From assembly GCF_001039355.2 (NCBI RefSeq), contig NW_019775595.1, forward strand, positions 98,463-162,462: a stretch of 64,000 nucleotides of DNA. The letters are read 5' to 3'. Source of the stretch: Lingula anatina. Lineage: Eukaryota; Brachiopoda; Lingulata; Lingulida; Lingulidae. The notes under the pieces are model-generated. The model was not told the origin of the DNA. It saw only the letters and a list, made by a program, of their open reading frames with translations, and did not search any database. Position numbers and translations under genes: made by a program. Below, one piece after another: positions 1 to 11,538 of the stretch (positions within the stretch are counted from its first letter, which is position 1; the number at the start of each line of letters is the position of its first letter).

Positions 1-146
1 ACACTTGCAGAATTTCACAAACGAGACCCTTTACATTTACAACACAACATATGAAAAATTCAAGTAATGTAAGATGCATGTTAATGTTTAGTATAATTCT
101 TCATTTTTTTTACAATTATCTGTAGAAATAACACAAATATTGTCAC

Positions 147-249
147 CTGTTCCACATGGAGCTCCACATCTTGTTGAGAACAGCTCTCTATTTTCTGGTC
201 CACTTTTCTCACGTAGCCTTCAACGTCTATGATAGATTCTTTTGTGATA
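147..249 (-). CDS. DARS1: DARS1 exon 5 (end of OB fold)
   Basis: Encodes [16 protein letters not shown] then the block ending [10 protein letters not shown], near-identical to the human protein. The acceptor is ATTCCAG and the donor GTGACA. The next exon lies outside the window. Confidence 0.93.
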
Positions 250-2910
250 CTGGAATATCCCAAGACCCACTTTTATAATGAACTCCAAGGGTTCTGTGAG
301 TATCTTGATAGAAGGGGTAGAGGGGAATCTTAACATTTCATGAGACGTAACTGCCATATTCTTTCACAGTAACTCACAAGTAAGAGATTATAACAAAAAA
401 AAAACTTTTTAGAAAAAAAAAAAAAAAAAAAACGGGGACTAGCTTTGAATGTAAAAATGACCTCCAACTTCTTTTATAACATTGAACTCAACAATGAAAC
501 TTCAATTTAACAACAAATTTGAAATCCAGATTTAAATCAATATGTAATCAAAAGTATACCTGATGATGTGATTGTCATGTATGTATAATCAACAGCATAT
601 GTCTCTTATACCCCACTGCATTTAATGGAACTATCATTTTTGACAAACAAATTATGTTACATGGTCTTAAACCACAAACTTAGGCCACACAAGATTGTTT
701 AAAGCCAAGAAATCATTTAAGTAGTTTTTTCCACTTACGCTGCCACAAATTTCACCATCTGTTTGCTAACTCTCTCCCCAACAGCAACTATGGCCTGTAC
801 ATTGAAATGCTGGTGCCGCAACACAAAGAAACATTGCTTTCCTGAAATATCATTTTAAACATCAAAACTGTAAACATTACAAAAATTTACTCATATATAA
901 ATTAGTCATATAAAAATGACTGGAAATTATTGAGGCTAAGAGAAGCAAGTTTTGCAAGTTTGTCTCACAAAATTTCCTAAAGTATTAATACTGCTATGCT
1001 TTATCTTGCTAAAGCTCATGATGTCATGTCACTGCCAAGGATTTTTTACTTCATATTTATTAAACAAATTTTTAAAAAGATTTATAGTCTTAAGTGTTGA
1101 TAATTATTCTAACTGTATATAAACCAGATAAGACATAGCATATATCTCCTTGATATTCCTATTCTAAAGCTACTTCATGGAGCTTCCAATGATAAAATTG
1201 CACAAACTTCTGAAAATCTACAAAACACAAGGCATGTCTGACAGTTTCAAAAGCCACACCTTTACTTCTACTGGTGTGCAACCTTCCTCTGCACCATATT
1301 TTCTCGTCCTTCTTCTTCTCTGCCAGCTCCAGGGTGAGGCTCTGCACAGGGACGAGGTCTCTCTCTACCCTCTCCTGGGACTGGTTCATGGGACACTTGC
1401 CATAAGAGTCCTTTGCAAAGTCTTCTTTTTCTGTATCTTCATTTCCGTCTCCTCCAGCCTGGAGTAGAAGTAATGTTAATGTCTCAAGATTAAAAAAAAT
1501 TGTCGAGTAAAGTCACCTGTCTGCTTAGAAGGCTCTTGCTGATGGCAAAACTATCAGCTTTGAGGTAAGATATGATATCTTAGACTGGGTTCCCACAGAT
1601 TGAGATCGATCCATCTGGATCGACCTAACTCCCTGGGGGTTCACGCTAAATTGCTGTCAGTCGAGCTCGCATCGAAGTTAATTACCCCCTTACAGCTTTT
1701 AGTATGCAGGACAGACATTTAAGCTGGCCAAGCTGACAGCAATCTACTGAGACTCCCCACGGGGATAGATCGATCTTAAAATTTGTGGGAATGCAGTCCA
1801 AGTAAAGGGTCAACCTGAACAGTGTTCTGAAGGAAACTACGCTTTAAGCTTGACAGAGCACAGCAATGTACTGGCATAAGCTTTTCTGATGTCAGTTTGA
1901 TCCAGTATGTCCTATCTTTATTTAACAAAATACTTCGAAAACTGACAAGATCAATGTAAGTTTGACTTACAGCCTGCTTGTGCTGTTCCTTCTTAGCTGC
2001 CTTTTCAGCCTGTTTCTGTTGTTTCTTCAGGGCTTTCTTAGATATAGGTTTCCCATCAGGACTGAAAAGTGGAAATTATAATTCACAGTATGCCTATTGT
2101 ATTCCATCTTTCCATGGTATTTTGCTCATTCACATTTCTTCCCACTCTTTAATCTATTCTTGTTTACCCCCCCCCCTCCAAAAAAAAAAAAGAGGGTCAT
2201 CTTTTGCTTTTCCAAAAATGTATCAAAAAAAAAAAGATTAAAGTTGGTAGAAGTTGGGAGAAAATGTGGGGGGAAATCCTTAAAATATGAGCTGAGGAGG
2301 GGAAAAATGCTGGCTTGGAAGGCCTTGATTATGGCAGGTAAAGAAGTAATTTTGTTTTCTATTTTTACTTTTCTTTTGTGTACCGTCATCTACTTCAAAA
2401 ACATTCATATGTTTATCAAGAATAAATTACGTGGTATAAGTTATGGTTATTAGTGCCATAAATTGGGACTACATGTGTATAAGCATGTGGCAGAAATGCG
2501 CTAGTGATACTGCAAACTTTCACAATGCATTTACCATAAATCGTGTAATTTAACACTTTATTACATTTATAACCCTATCCGTAAAGAAAAAAGACGACAT
2601 TTATGTAACATGTTACATCTTCAGCTATAAGTAAAGTTTACACAAAGGACGATACAATTATGGTTTTTCTGAAGTCACACGCTGAGGCACGCACACATTT
2701 CAATGATCAATACATCCAAGGTCGTGCTGCAGTGTATTAACTTCATAAAGGAAATGCGTGTCCCCGGTTCACACTGACAATGTAGGCCATACATCATAAC
2801 AACAGCATAAGATCGGGGTCTTTAAGGGACATATCTGTAACTTAATAAAACTTTTAGAAACGCTCTACATACCCTAATGGTCCTTCGTTTTCTGCATTTG
2901 CATCGGCCAT
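147..2910 (-). CDS. DARS1: Aspartyl-tRNA synthetase, cytosolic (5' five exons, partial)
   Basis: Class II synthetase that charges tRNA-Asp in the cytosol; in animals it is part of the multi-synthetase complex. Coding exons read in frame with GT-AG borders: 2910-2873, 2061-1971, 1458-1260, 841-739, 249-147, giving the first 178 residues. The first ~43 residues form a Lys/Ala-rich helical extension typical of non-vertebrate DARS. Next come the OB-fold anticodon-binding segments with recognisable blocks: [26 protein letters not shown] and [16 protein letters not shown], all close to human DARS1 (recalled similarity). The catalytic domain with motifs 1-3 lies left of the window. The ATG at 2910 is chosen because it opens exon 1 and the reading frame joins exon 2 through a split Gly codon. 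The gene is divergent from the zinc-finger gene at 3140. Identity is very secure; only completeness is limited by the window. Confidence 0.95.
391..460. repeat. Fragment related to the 30528-30874 element
   Basis: Shares AACTTTTTAGAAAAAA, GGGACTAGCTTTGAATGTAA and AAAATG with 30735-30780, with an A-run expansion. It lies in DARS1 intron 4. Confidence 0.6.
739..841 (-). CDS. DARS1: DARS1 exon 4 (OB fold)
   Basis: Encodes [20 protein letters not shown] and VSKQMVKF. The acceptor is ATTTCAG and the donor GTAAGT. Ends in phase 2. Confidence 0.93.
1260..1458 (-). CDS. DARS1: DARS1 exon 3 (start of OB fold)
   Basis: Contains the linker and the first OB-fold strands, with [11 protein letters not shown] matching human RARVHTSRAKG. 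The donor is GTGTGG, a weak match to consensus. Ends in phase 1. Confidence 0.92.
1583..1799. mobile_element. MITE-like inverted-repeat element in DARS1 intron 2
   Basis: The two ends are imperfect inverted repeats of about 70 bp. The left end reads ACTGGGTTCCCACAGATT and the right end, reverse-complemented, ACTGCATTCCCACAAATT. Both arms carry GATCGATC-type blocks and a GCTGTCAG inner block. A relative lies at 5912-6126. No coding capacity, so non-autonomous. Superfamily not certain. Confidence 0.7.
1971..2061 (-). CDS. DARS1: DARS1 exon 2 (basic N-terminal helix)
   Basis: Encodes the segment starting [17 protein letters not shown], an alanine/lysine-rich helix. The acceptor is TTTTCAG and the donor GTAAGT. 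Ends in phase 0. Confidence 0.92.
2873..2910 (-). CDS. DARS1: DARS1 exon 1 (start codon)
   Basis: Encodes [12 protein letters not shown] plus two bases of a Gly codon. The donor is GTATGT at 2872-2867. Confidence 0.88.
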
Positions 2911-3139
2911 TCTTAAAAATATGTTATGGAATACAATAAAGAAGATAACCGGCTTCTAACGAGGAACTGATGAAATACGCATGCAAGTACCACATGTGGC
3001 ATACCCAGACTGCAAAGTCAAAGATGGCCGCCGGTGCTAATGAATGTGTACGAGCTCTCGCGTTTTGATGTTTATTTGCATGTTTTAAGTGCTGTTTTTA
3101 CTCAACTAACTTCAAGGTCTTCGATATAAAGGGCAGGAG
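2911..3139. promoter_or_regulatory. Putative bidirectional promoter, DARS1 / zinc-finger gene
   Basis: The two start codons point away from each other with 229 bp between them, so both 5' UTRs and core promoters must share this interval unless a non-coding exon lies elsewhere. No TATA box stands out. AAGATGGCCGCC at 3021-3032 differs at one base from the YY1-type motif AAGATGGCGGC, common in housekeeping promoters. The promoter role is inferred from layout. Confidence 0.6.
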
Positions 3140-3179
3140 ATGTCGAGGAGGAAACAATCGAAGCCTCAACACATCTTAA
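3140..3179 (+). CDS. Zinc-finger gene exon 1 (MSRRKQ motif)
   Basis: Forty coding bases give [13 protein letters not shown] plus one base of Asn. The donor is GTAAGTG at 3180. The exon codes for little except the short repression motif. Confidence 0.88.
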
Positions 3180-6100
3180 GTAAGTGTATTTATTGTATCT
3201 TTTCCCCTTTTCGACCGCGTATGGGCGGGGATGAAATTAACATGCATGAATCACGCACGCGCATGTGCTGACGTATCAGCAGAGTGCGTGACAGCCGGGT
3301 TGAATACATAAGCGTGCCTGGATGCACACATTAAGCCGCAGTGTTGAATTTAGAAAAACAACCTTTGCTGGCGCTGAGGCGGCTGGCAGCGACGCCGGGC
3401 GGCGTGCTAATACGTATGCAGACGCACGTTCTTGCAGGCTGTTTACTTTTGTTCACGTACGCGTGACTCGAGACACACGTGCACAGGAAGTGGATTAGTA
3501 ATGAGGGGCTCTGAAGGGAGGGTTTGAGAGTGGACGCTGAAAATGCGATCGGAGAATTTGATGGAGAAATAAAGTGATGTTGTTGGGTTTGTTGATTGTT
3601 GTTGTGTTGCACGTGCATTTGGCAAGTCTTGACATAAAAGGTCAGAGGTCGAAGTTAAGGCGGAAGTAATGAGATGAATGGAGGATTGGTTTGGGATCGT
3701 CCTTTTTCTCCCTTTTTTCTTTCTATTTTCCAAGAAAGTTAAAATGTTATTCGCCTTTTTGGGTGAATACAGGATTAAAAACATGAATGGTTTTCATCTC
3801 CACATCATTTCTGAGTAAAAAGTAAAATAATTTAGACTGATTTAATGGTTTATTTTCGGTTATTTACCGATACCTATTTATGATACTTGTTTAATTTATA
3901 TTTTGTTTGTGCTTCTTCAGGTATTTTTTTTGCCGTGTTTGTAGTTTTTGAACTACAAGAATTTATACACACTGACCAAGTTCAATTAGTAGGGATGATA
4001 GGTATTTTTTTTTTTTTTTTTTTTTGGCCACTTCATTACATCATGATCCTGAATGATCAAGTACATTGCCTGCTGCCAATTAAATAACATGTTGAATTGC
4101 ATGTTACATGTAAAACAAGATTGTTTATTTTATAGGTCCTCTTATAGGTCCAGTGTCAAGTGTTGTTATATTCCAGCATATTGATCTCTTAATTTTTTAT
4201 TTTTATTTTTATTTTTTTAAATTTTGTGCATTTATTTATTATTTAATTTTTTTTTAAATTTTTTACTCTGGTTATACATGGTATTTAAAAACATGTTTTA
4301 TAACCTTTCATTTGTGAGTATAAGGCATTTTGTTTTAAAGCTGAAATTAACACATTTACACATTACAATTTTAGATGAAGATGGCAAAGAAGGTGGAGGG
4401 ACAGATCTGCTGACCCAAGGGCCGGTCAGTCTAGGTCAAACTTCGTCAGAAGTCACTGTAACTGACCCCCAGTCCACCAGTATACCAGAAGCTATGGCAA
4501 CAGACACCACCCACTCCTCATCAAATTCACACAACGTCCAGTGGCCGGAAGATCAGGACAGTGATTTCCAAGTGTTGAATAAAGTTCTGAATGCCTTGGG
4601 GGACAATGATCCCACAAGTGCTGGTGTACAGGAGGTGCCCGCTACCAGTTCAACTTCCCAGAAAAGCATTTTCCCAGGCTCAGATTCTTTGCTTGGAACA
4701 GCCGGTGGTGGGGATTGGTTGAACAAGCTGGAACTGGCAGATCCTAACCAATCACAGTCTTTGTCCTTTGGTGCTAGGTGATCATTTCTTCTCTATGCTA
4801 ATGTGCATTTTAAGTCAAAACAGAACATGTATTTGGCAGCTTTAAATTTAGTAACAATCTGAATCACATTCTGTAATTGCAGTTTAATTTTTGTACAGAT
4901 TAATAAGTATCTAAAGTAATGTCATCCAGTAAAAATATTCTGCAAAAAAAACCTTAAACTCCATAGTTTACAGTCTTACTTTCCTGTAAACATATATGAA
5001 TTTAGCATGAATACTTCCATTGCAGCAAGTTTCCCTCCAGTCAAACCGGTCTACTAGATCTCACTGATCGCACATGTATGTACTGTGGTGTGGTAAAGAA
5101 GAGCCCTGCTGACTTAGAGCGACATGTCCGTAAACACACTGGAGAGAGACCCTTTGCCTGTAATGTGAGTACCCCTGTGGTGCTGTGTCAGGTGTCTATT
5201 TGTATACTAGTATTTTGTGTATATCCATTTGCATTTTTTTAGTTTTGAGTGTTGTTAGTTCTCAAATGGGCTTACGCTAGTTTAAGCTATGCTCATATGT
5301 AATTTTACAAATACTTGTTTGAATATACTGAAGTGTACAATGCATACCTTTACTGTACATACATAACCTGCATACTTGTGTTTGAGTTAGTTTGTGTATT
5401 TGTTTGTTTGCATGTGTGCGCATGTGTCAGTATAGAATGGTGTGCTCACTTATTCATTGATATATGTGTATATAATATTCAGGTGTGCAGCAAAGCTTTC
5501 AAAGCCAAACGCAGTCTTCAATACCACCAGTATATGCACCACGGGATGGAGTCACAAAACACCAACATCGTACAGAAATATTCTGAGGCACGCAAGCGCA
5601 AACTTCAGCTGGAGAACATCAAGGGCACCTGGCCAACGAGCGCTGGCCTCCTCTCCTCCTCGCTCTACCTCAAAGGTGCTGGCGCTGTCCAGAGCGGTGC
5701 TTATCATGGTGCTAAGTTAGTGAAGTTGGATGAGGCGAGTGCTGAAAGTGGGTCCCAGGAGTCAGGGGACAGTTCTTCTATCCCACAAGGCCGTTTCCAA
5801 CATGGTGGCAGAAATACACCCATGTCAGCTGACTCCAGCCCTCGGCCAGAATCTCAGTTGGAGCAAGATGATGAGGTAAAAAGTTTGCTCTTACATAAAC
5901 TTAGATCTCTTTGACCCCATTCCCACAGATTTTAGATCAATCTATCCCTGTGGGGAGTCTCACTAGATTACTGTCAGCTTAGCCGGCTTAAGCACCTGTC
6001 CGGCCTACTAAGAGCTGTAAGGGGGTAATATTGCCATGTGCGCTCGGCTGACTGCAATTTAGCGTGAACCCCCAGCGAGTTGGGTCGATCCGAATGGATC

Positions 6101-6602
6101 AATCTGAATCTCTGGGAATGCACTCTTTATGTATTGGCCTGCTTTTACACTCATAAATACAATAGTGTCATATTCTATATCTACCATTGCATGATAAATA
6201 GAATTATTTAAGAAGATTATGTATTGGGTTTGCTTTTGAACAAATACAAATTGATGAATTTTAAGCATTTCACATACCTTTAAACCTATCATTTAAAACA
6301 TAATTGTTTGCAGGGTATCTCACAAGATGGCAGCATGGGTGGGACTGGTCAGGAGGATTCTCAAGATGGGCCATGGATCTCTCCTGATAGTCAAAGTCTC
6401 TCGCACAAACTCAGTCAGCATTTTGACGGCAAGTCCTCCTTCCTGGCCCACCGCACGTGTACATTTTGTGGCAAAGTTTGTCCCAAGCCAAGCGACCTGA
6501 AGCGCCACCTCATGGTACACACAGGAGAGAGACCTTTCAAATGTGCAGTAAGTGGGAGACAAGCAGTTTGATTAAAGTTGTCTATCTCTACATGTGAAAC
6601 AA

Positions 6603-6654
<52 letters not shown>

Positions 6655-9600
6655 CTAATTTTTATTTTATTTTCGTTCATTTATATATTTTGATTTATTT
6701 TATTTTATTATTGTTATTGTCGTTTATTATTATTATTATTATTAGTAGTAGTAGTAGTAGTATTAATTTGCAATTATCTGGATGAAGTATTGCATAAACA
6801 AAATACATCTGTTCTATAATATTTGATAAAGTGTATGGTGACCCAGTATATTGCACTTCTCCACTTATATGAAATAATCTATCTCCTCAGGTCTGTGGAA
6901 AGGCATTCAAGGCCAAGGGCAGCATGTTATATCACATGAAAGCTCACCACAACATGGATGTCGAGCTGAGTCAGGGTCTTGAAGAGCGCTATTTGCGGCT
7001 GAAGGTTAAAGAACACTACAAACAAAAAGAACAAGAGTTGGTGAAGATGAGGATTGAAGAAATGGGCGGGGGAGGTGACTCTGTCTTGGTGAATGGCAAT
7101 GGTGGGCTAGATTTGGGTCATGCATCAGCCGTGGTTGTAAATGAGGCCTTGATAAAACTGGACATTCCTACTCAGGATTCATCTTCTGAATGTAGCCAAA
7201 TGGGAGTGCCTCCTACAGGTCAAATGTTGGATGACATCGAAGAAAAAGGGGAGAATTCCAACCATAGCATCAGCCAGACTGGGGAAACTCAGCCAAAAAG
7301 TCTGCAGAAAGAGGGAGCCACTACAAGTCAAGAGCAAGAGGAGACTGAGCCAGGGTCTGCCAAGAGCTATCAAGGCCCATCAGTGCTTCGAGGTCTCCGA
7401 TTAAGAAATCCCCAGGCTTACAGGTCATATGGTGCCAGTAGCCAAACTAATGTTTATAATGTAAGCCAGCAAGAGGGGAAACCACTGAACCCATGGAGAC
7501 GGAGAAAGAAACAACACCACGCTGCACCAACACAGAAAAACCTCATTCCCGTTACCAAGCCAAGTCCAGGGCGTAAAGGTCTTGTATTCCACAACATAAG
7601 TTTCCAGGATGAAAAACATGATAGTCAAGGACCAACAGTGGACAGCAATGCAAGGACAGGAAGTGGTCAAGTGATGCAGAAACATACAGAGGTCATGTTG
7701 CAGGATGAGGAGTCCTGGGATAGCTACAGCCAGGCACAGAAGGTCAAGAGCCTCAACATGAGCAAGCAAAACTTTGAGGTTATCGAGGAGACAATGGTTG
7801 TGAGCCGCCTCGATGGTTACGACACCACAACGGGGCAGAGGATGGCCTTGTACAAGTGTCACCTCTGCAGCCAGGTCTACTCTGACCTTGGGAAGTTACA
7901 GATTCATCTTCCACTGCATTTTGACCAAGACCCTGCTTTGTATCGCTGCCAGGCCTGTGGTGCTAGTTTCACTTCACGTATGCAGTTTGTCTACCACTTG
8001 GAGTGGCACTTCAAGCATGACAACCCAGAATTTGACAATTTTTCAAGTGGCCACCAGATGTCAGCAGAGGGCATTTCCCAGTATGGAGGTAGACTCGCAG
8101 GAGATGCCAGATCTGACACAATGGAAGAAGAGGAAGGAGATATGAAAGACAAGATCAGGGAGAGAATTGATCATTTGATCTCACAGAACGTCAGCGTGCT
8201 GAGCTCAATGGAGACACCAAAGATGCTGAGGAACTACGCCAGGCCAGCCAGTGAGAAGACATACTTGAAGAGGTTGTCTGGGATCCAGGGTTCCAACAGA
8301 GAGGGTGAAGGGACAACTTTTTATCAGTGCCGCACCTGCAACAAAGGGTTCTTCCGTCTCTTTTCTCTCCGTAGGCATGAACGCATCCACACAGGAGTTA
8401 AACCATGCTATTGCCGTGAATGTGGAAAGGGATTCAGTGAGATGCGAAACCTTCGACAACATATTGTACGCTTTCATGACCATGTGAAAAACCACGACGA
8501 TCTGATTGCTCTGAAGCCAGTCAGAAGACATTCCTTCTTTTCAACCAACAAGTACTCCGTTTTTAGAAACCGCCTGAATAGACGTAGCAGTGGTGGTAGT
8601 TCTCTCTCTTCTTACAAATCCAGATTGGAAAACAAGATAGCCAGTCTGAAAAACGCAGGAAACATCAACAGAAAGAAAGAAATCCCAAGTTTCAAAGAGG
8701 AAGAAACAAAAGAGGAAGACCAACAATCAAAAATCAAGAAAATTAGGCAGGAAGATGGCGTTGGTGAGGATGTCACAGTGGTGCTGCCCTCTGACGAGCC
8801 ACTCGGAGACGAGGATGTTTTAGGACCAAGAAACCCAGACATTGTGGATGACCAGGAGGAAGATGAGGAAGAAAGTGATGTTTTCACTTCACCTGGCATT
8901 CTAGTTCCAAACAACCAGCCCACCAGCATGATGTCGCACCTTTCAGCACGAACTCGCCGCAAGGGGGCACTGCCGACCAAACTCCTAGGTTCTGGCCCCA
9001 AGACACTCCTTACTTCCCCTGTCAGTGCCAACAATGCTGATGCTAACATTGACAACAATCCTCTATATGGGACAAGAGATCAACAAGAGAATTTGGATAT
9101 ACATGTGATCAGAAATGAAAATGAGGTTGGAGGTCAACAGGAGTTCAAAGGTCAACAAGAGACATGGGGTCAACAAGTTGTTAGAGGCCAACAACATATA
9201 AACATCAAGGATCAAGACGATGTAGAATTTATTGAAGGAGAATCATTCCCTGCATCTCACAATCAGACAAATCTCTTCAGAGGACAAGAATCTCGATTTG
9301 CCTCAGCACCTACCATGGCCCCATCTATGACACCATCCATGACGGGTGCGCCTACACCTGTCATTACCATGGCAACCAAGTCTAGCAGCTTTTCATGTCC
9401 CCCAAACATGCTCATAGCAGGAATGCCCGAATCACAATTTGGTGGAAACATGTTTGCATCTGGACTGGGAAATGTTAGAAGATCGACTTCTCGGTGAGTT
9501 TTCTAAGGTCTTCCGTGTATAATTGTGAAACTGCTAACATTACTAGTTTGTTAAATATTTTTTATCCCAGTTTTATGGAGTTACTGCAAAAAGCTTTAGA

Positions 9601-10948
9601 TCTCTTTTTTATTATTATTTAGTTTCATATTTTGCAGACTTAGGTATTATTTTATAGATGTCATAACCTGTATTATATTTGTTGATGCCTTATTTTTGCT
9701 CAGGCTTGCTGTAGTGAAAGATCCCAGCAGAAGAGAAGAATCCTGTCAGCCAATCATAATTCAAGGTGTGCCAGTTTACCGCTGCGTTTTCTGTGGCAGA
9801 GAGTTCCCGACTCTGGCAGATATCAACAGGCACTTGGACTTCCATGAAGGTAACTAGGTGGCAGCACCATCAGTCATGTGACAGTAGCACTTGAGTTGTG
9901 GTCCGCAGAGTTGTAGTTGCTTTGTGTTGAAAATTATCTTGGACTAGTGCATTTTCTGCTGTTATCTCACAGAGACAGAAAATATTATTTTTCTTCCAAA
10001 AGTTTACATTGAAGTACCAAGGCTGAAGAGCTCCAATTGTTTCTTTTGATGCCCAAGATTTGATTGATTTAAAAGTACTGTTACTTCCCCATGTTTTTTA
10101 CGCAAAATGTGAGATGTCAGTGACCCAAGTTCTAACGGCAACATCTTTGTCTAAATATGACAGTATAATGACAGTATAATATCTTAAGCATTGATGACAG
10201 TATAATATCTTTAGCATTGAGCATATTACACTTTTTGCATTGTATTAAGTAAAGTGCCTAGTGTCAATATCTAGGCTTTAGTAATAAAATCTTTCTTGGT
10301 TTTAACGGGAAAAATAATGTTGTTTTTTATCTTTTGTTTTAGATGTGCGTCCATATGAATGTAACGTGTGTGATTATAAAGCCAGAACAAACAGCCAGCT
10401 TAAGGTGCATATGTTACGTCACAAAGGTGAGTGGTCTTTTGTGTGGTTTGGCAACTATCTCAGTCTTCTGTCACATTGTGCTAGGTGTGATAACTGTCAC
10501 AATCTTCTGTCACATTGTGCTAGGTGTGATACCTGTCACAATCTTCTGTCAAATTGTGCTAGGTGTGATGCCTGTCACAATCTTCTGCCACAATATTTGA
10601 TTTTCATTATATTTTGATTTCCTTTTCCCAGGTATTCGGGAATTCCACTGCCAGCTGTGTAACTACAAAGGAGTAACGCAGTCTGATCTGAACCGTCACT
10701 ACAAATCCAATATCCACATTCTCAAAGCTCAGAACCAGTGCCCCAAGTGCTGGGAGGGCTTTGTCAGCCCCTTGGGCCTGAGGGACCACATGGAGGATTG
10801 TAATGGCAAAGGCCCCAATGCCAGACAGAATTCCAGGGGAGCCACCGTCTCTCCAAGAGGAGCCAGCATCTCACCAAGAGGGGCCAACAGCTCTACTAGA
10901 GGTTCCACCAGTTCGCCAAGAGGAGCTGCAGCTGTTGGTTTGAAGTAA
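3140..10948 (+). CDS. C2H2 zinc-finger protein with N-terminal NuRD-recruitment-type motif (9 exons, 1,452 aa)
   Basis: Nine exons join in frame: 3140-3179, 4375-4777, 5026-5164, 5483-5875, 6314-6547, 6891-9493, 9704-9849, 10343-10426, 10632-10948 (stop TAA). The protein starts [13 protein letters not shown], the motif that in SALL1/4, BCL11A and FOG1 binds RBBP4/NuRD. Fingers by first Cys, approximate residue: pair 165 and 193; pair 373 and 402; pair 726 and 756; pair 883 and 911; then 1298, 1326, 1354, and a final C2HC-like finger near 1388. Linkers TGERPF occur in the first two pairs. Long Ser/Gln/acidic stretches separate the clusters, and the C-terminus repeats SPRGA. It is likely a nuclear DNA-binding repressor. 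The finger arrangement is not that of SALL or BCL11 as I know them, so no ortholog is assigned. Start chosen for the motif and for good frame into exon 2. Confidence 0.9.
4375..4777 (+). CDS. Zinc-finger gene exon 2 (Ser/Thr-rich)
   Basis: The acceptor is AATTTTAG and the donor GTGATC. Encodes [15 protein letters not shown] followed by about 120 low-complexity Ser/Thr/Asp residues. The upstream open frame from 4224 is T-rich intron. Confidence 0.87.
5026..5164 (+). CDS. Zinc-finger gene exon 3 (finger 1)
   Basis: Encodes finger 1 ([17 protein letters not shown]...H) and the linker TGERPFACN. The finger pair is split by an intron just after the first Cys of finger 2. Confidence 0.9.
5483..5875 (+). 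CDS. Zinc-finger gene exon 4 (finger 2 and linker)
   Basis: Completes finger 2 ([20 protein letters not shown]), then a basic and Ser-rich linker of about 110 residues. Phase 0 at both ends. Confidence 0.9.
5912..6126. mobile_element. MITE-like element in zinc-finger intron 4
   Basis: Ends are inverted repeats built on CATTCCCA(C/G)AGATT, with inner blocks matching the element at 1583-1799 in the opposite orientation. It starts 37 bp downstream of the exon 4 donor. Confidence 0.68.
6314..6547 (+). CDS. Zinc-finger gene exon 5 (finger 3)
   Basis: Encodes finger 3 ([17 protein letters not shown]) and TGERPFKCA. The intron falls at the same place in finger 4 as in finger 2, and both ends are phase 0. 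This suggests the finger pairs 1-2 and 3-4 arose by exon duplication. Confidence 0.9.
6606..6651. repeat. (AT)n microsatellite
   Basis: Uninterrupted AT dinucleotides in zinc-finger intron 5, followed by an AT-rich TTA/TAG triplet tract to about 6765. Confidence 0.95.
6891..9493 (+). CDS. Zinc-finger gene exon 6 (large exon, fingers 4-8)
   Basis: A 2,603-bp exon. It completes finger 4 ([20 protein letters not shown]), then carries fingers 5-6 at 7857-8010 and fingers 7-8 at 8328-8480, with a Ser/Glu-rich tail that includes a GQQ-repeat segment near 9129-9195. The acceptor is CTCCTCAG and the donor GTGAGT. Confidence 0.92.
9704..9849 (+). CDS. Zinc-finger gene exon 7 (finger 9)
   Basis: Encodes [17 protein letters not shown]. 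Acceptor TTTTGCTCAG, donor GTAACT, phase 2 to 1. Confidence 0.9.
10343..10426 (+). CDS. Zinc-finger gene exon 8 (finger 10)
   Basis: Encodes [18 protein letters not shown] and the His pair. Acceptor TTGTTTTAG, donor GTGAGT. Confidence 0.9.
10466..10582. repeat. 39-bp tandem repeat, 3 copies
   Basis: Unit begins TTCTGTCACATTGTGCTAGG and recurs at 10466, 10505 and 10544 with a 39-bp step. It lies in zinc-finger intron 8. Because 39 is a multiple of 3, both spurious frames across it stay open; it is not coding. Confidence 0.9.
10632..10948 (+). CDS. Zinc-finger gene exon 9 (fingers 11-12, stop)
   Basis: Encodes finger 11 ([18 protein letters not shown], with a long His spacing) and the C2HC-like finger [17 protein letters not shown]. 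Then come several SPRGA/STRGS repeats and TAA at 10946. Confidence 0.9.
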
Positions 10949-11269
10949 ATTCCGTTACACCTGAAGGAAGAGGTCTTCAGAATTTCAGAATTGATAGATG
11001 TATAATAAGTTGAATGTGACCCCTCCTACACATACTTGACAATAGTCTTTGTGGCCCCTTCTGCTTCTTTGGCAGTCTTTGTACCACCTCATTTATGGCC
11101 AGTAAATTAACATCTTAAAACATTTTTGAAACATTAATGTACTGTAGGTCTCACCGCTCAACAGATGGCAGAACATACTTAATATTAACATCAGTTAATA
11201 ACTCCAGAATACTTAGTGACAGACATCAACCAGTATTGAGCTGTTTTGTTTTTTTTTTTTTTTGTTTTT

Positions 11270-11538
11270 NNNNNNNNNNNNNNNNNNNNNNNNNNNNNNN
11301 NNNNNNNNNNNNNNNNNNNNNNNNNNNNNNNNNNNNNNNNNNNNNNNNNNNNNNNNNNNNNNNNNNNNNNNNNNNNNNNNNNNNNNNNNNNNNNNNNNNN
11401 NNNNNNNNNNNNNNNNNNNNNNNNNNNNNNNNNNNNNNNNNNNNNNNNNNNNNNNNNNNNNNNNNNNNNNNNNNNNNNNNNNNNNNNNNNNNNNNNNNNN
11501 NNNNNNNNNNNNNNNNNNNNNNNNNNNNNNNNNNNNNN
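11270..11538. other. Assembly gap (269 N)
   Basis: Run of N flanked by T-runs on both sides. Open frames crossing it are artefacts. Confidence 0.99.

Noticed and set aside
4224-4374. Upstream start at 4224 for the zinc-finger protein
   Set aside because: The stretch is T-rich intron with a poor peptide; exon 2 has a good acceptor and exon 1 supplies a conserved N-terminus.
7425-9058. Minus-strand open frames of 108-148 residues
   Set aside because: Shadows of the large zinc-finger exon 6.
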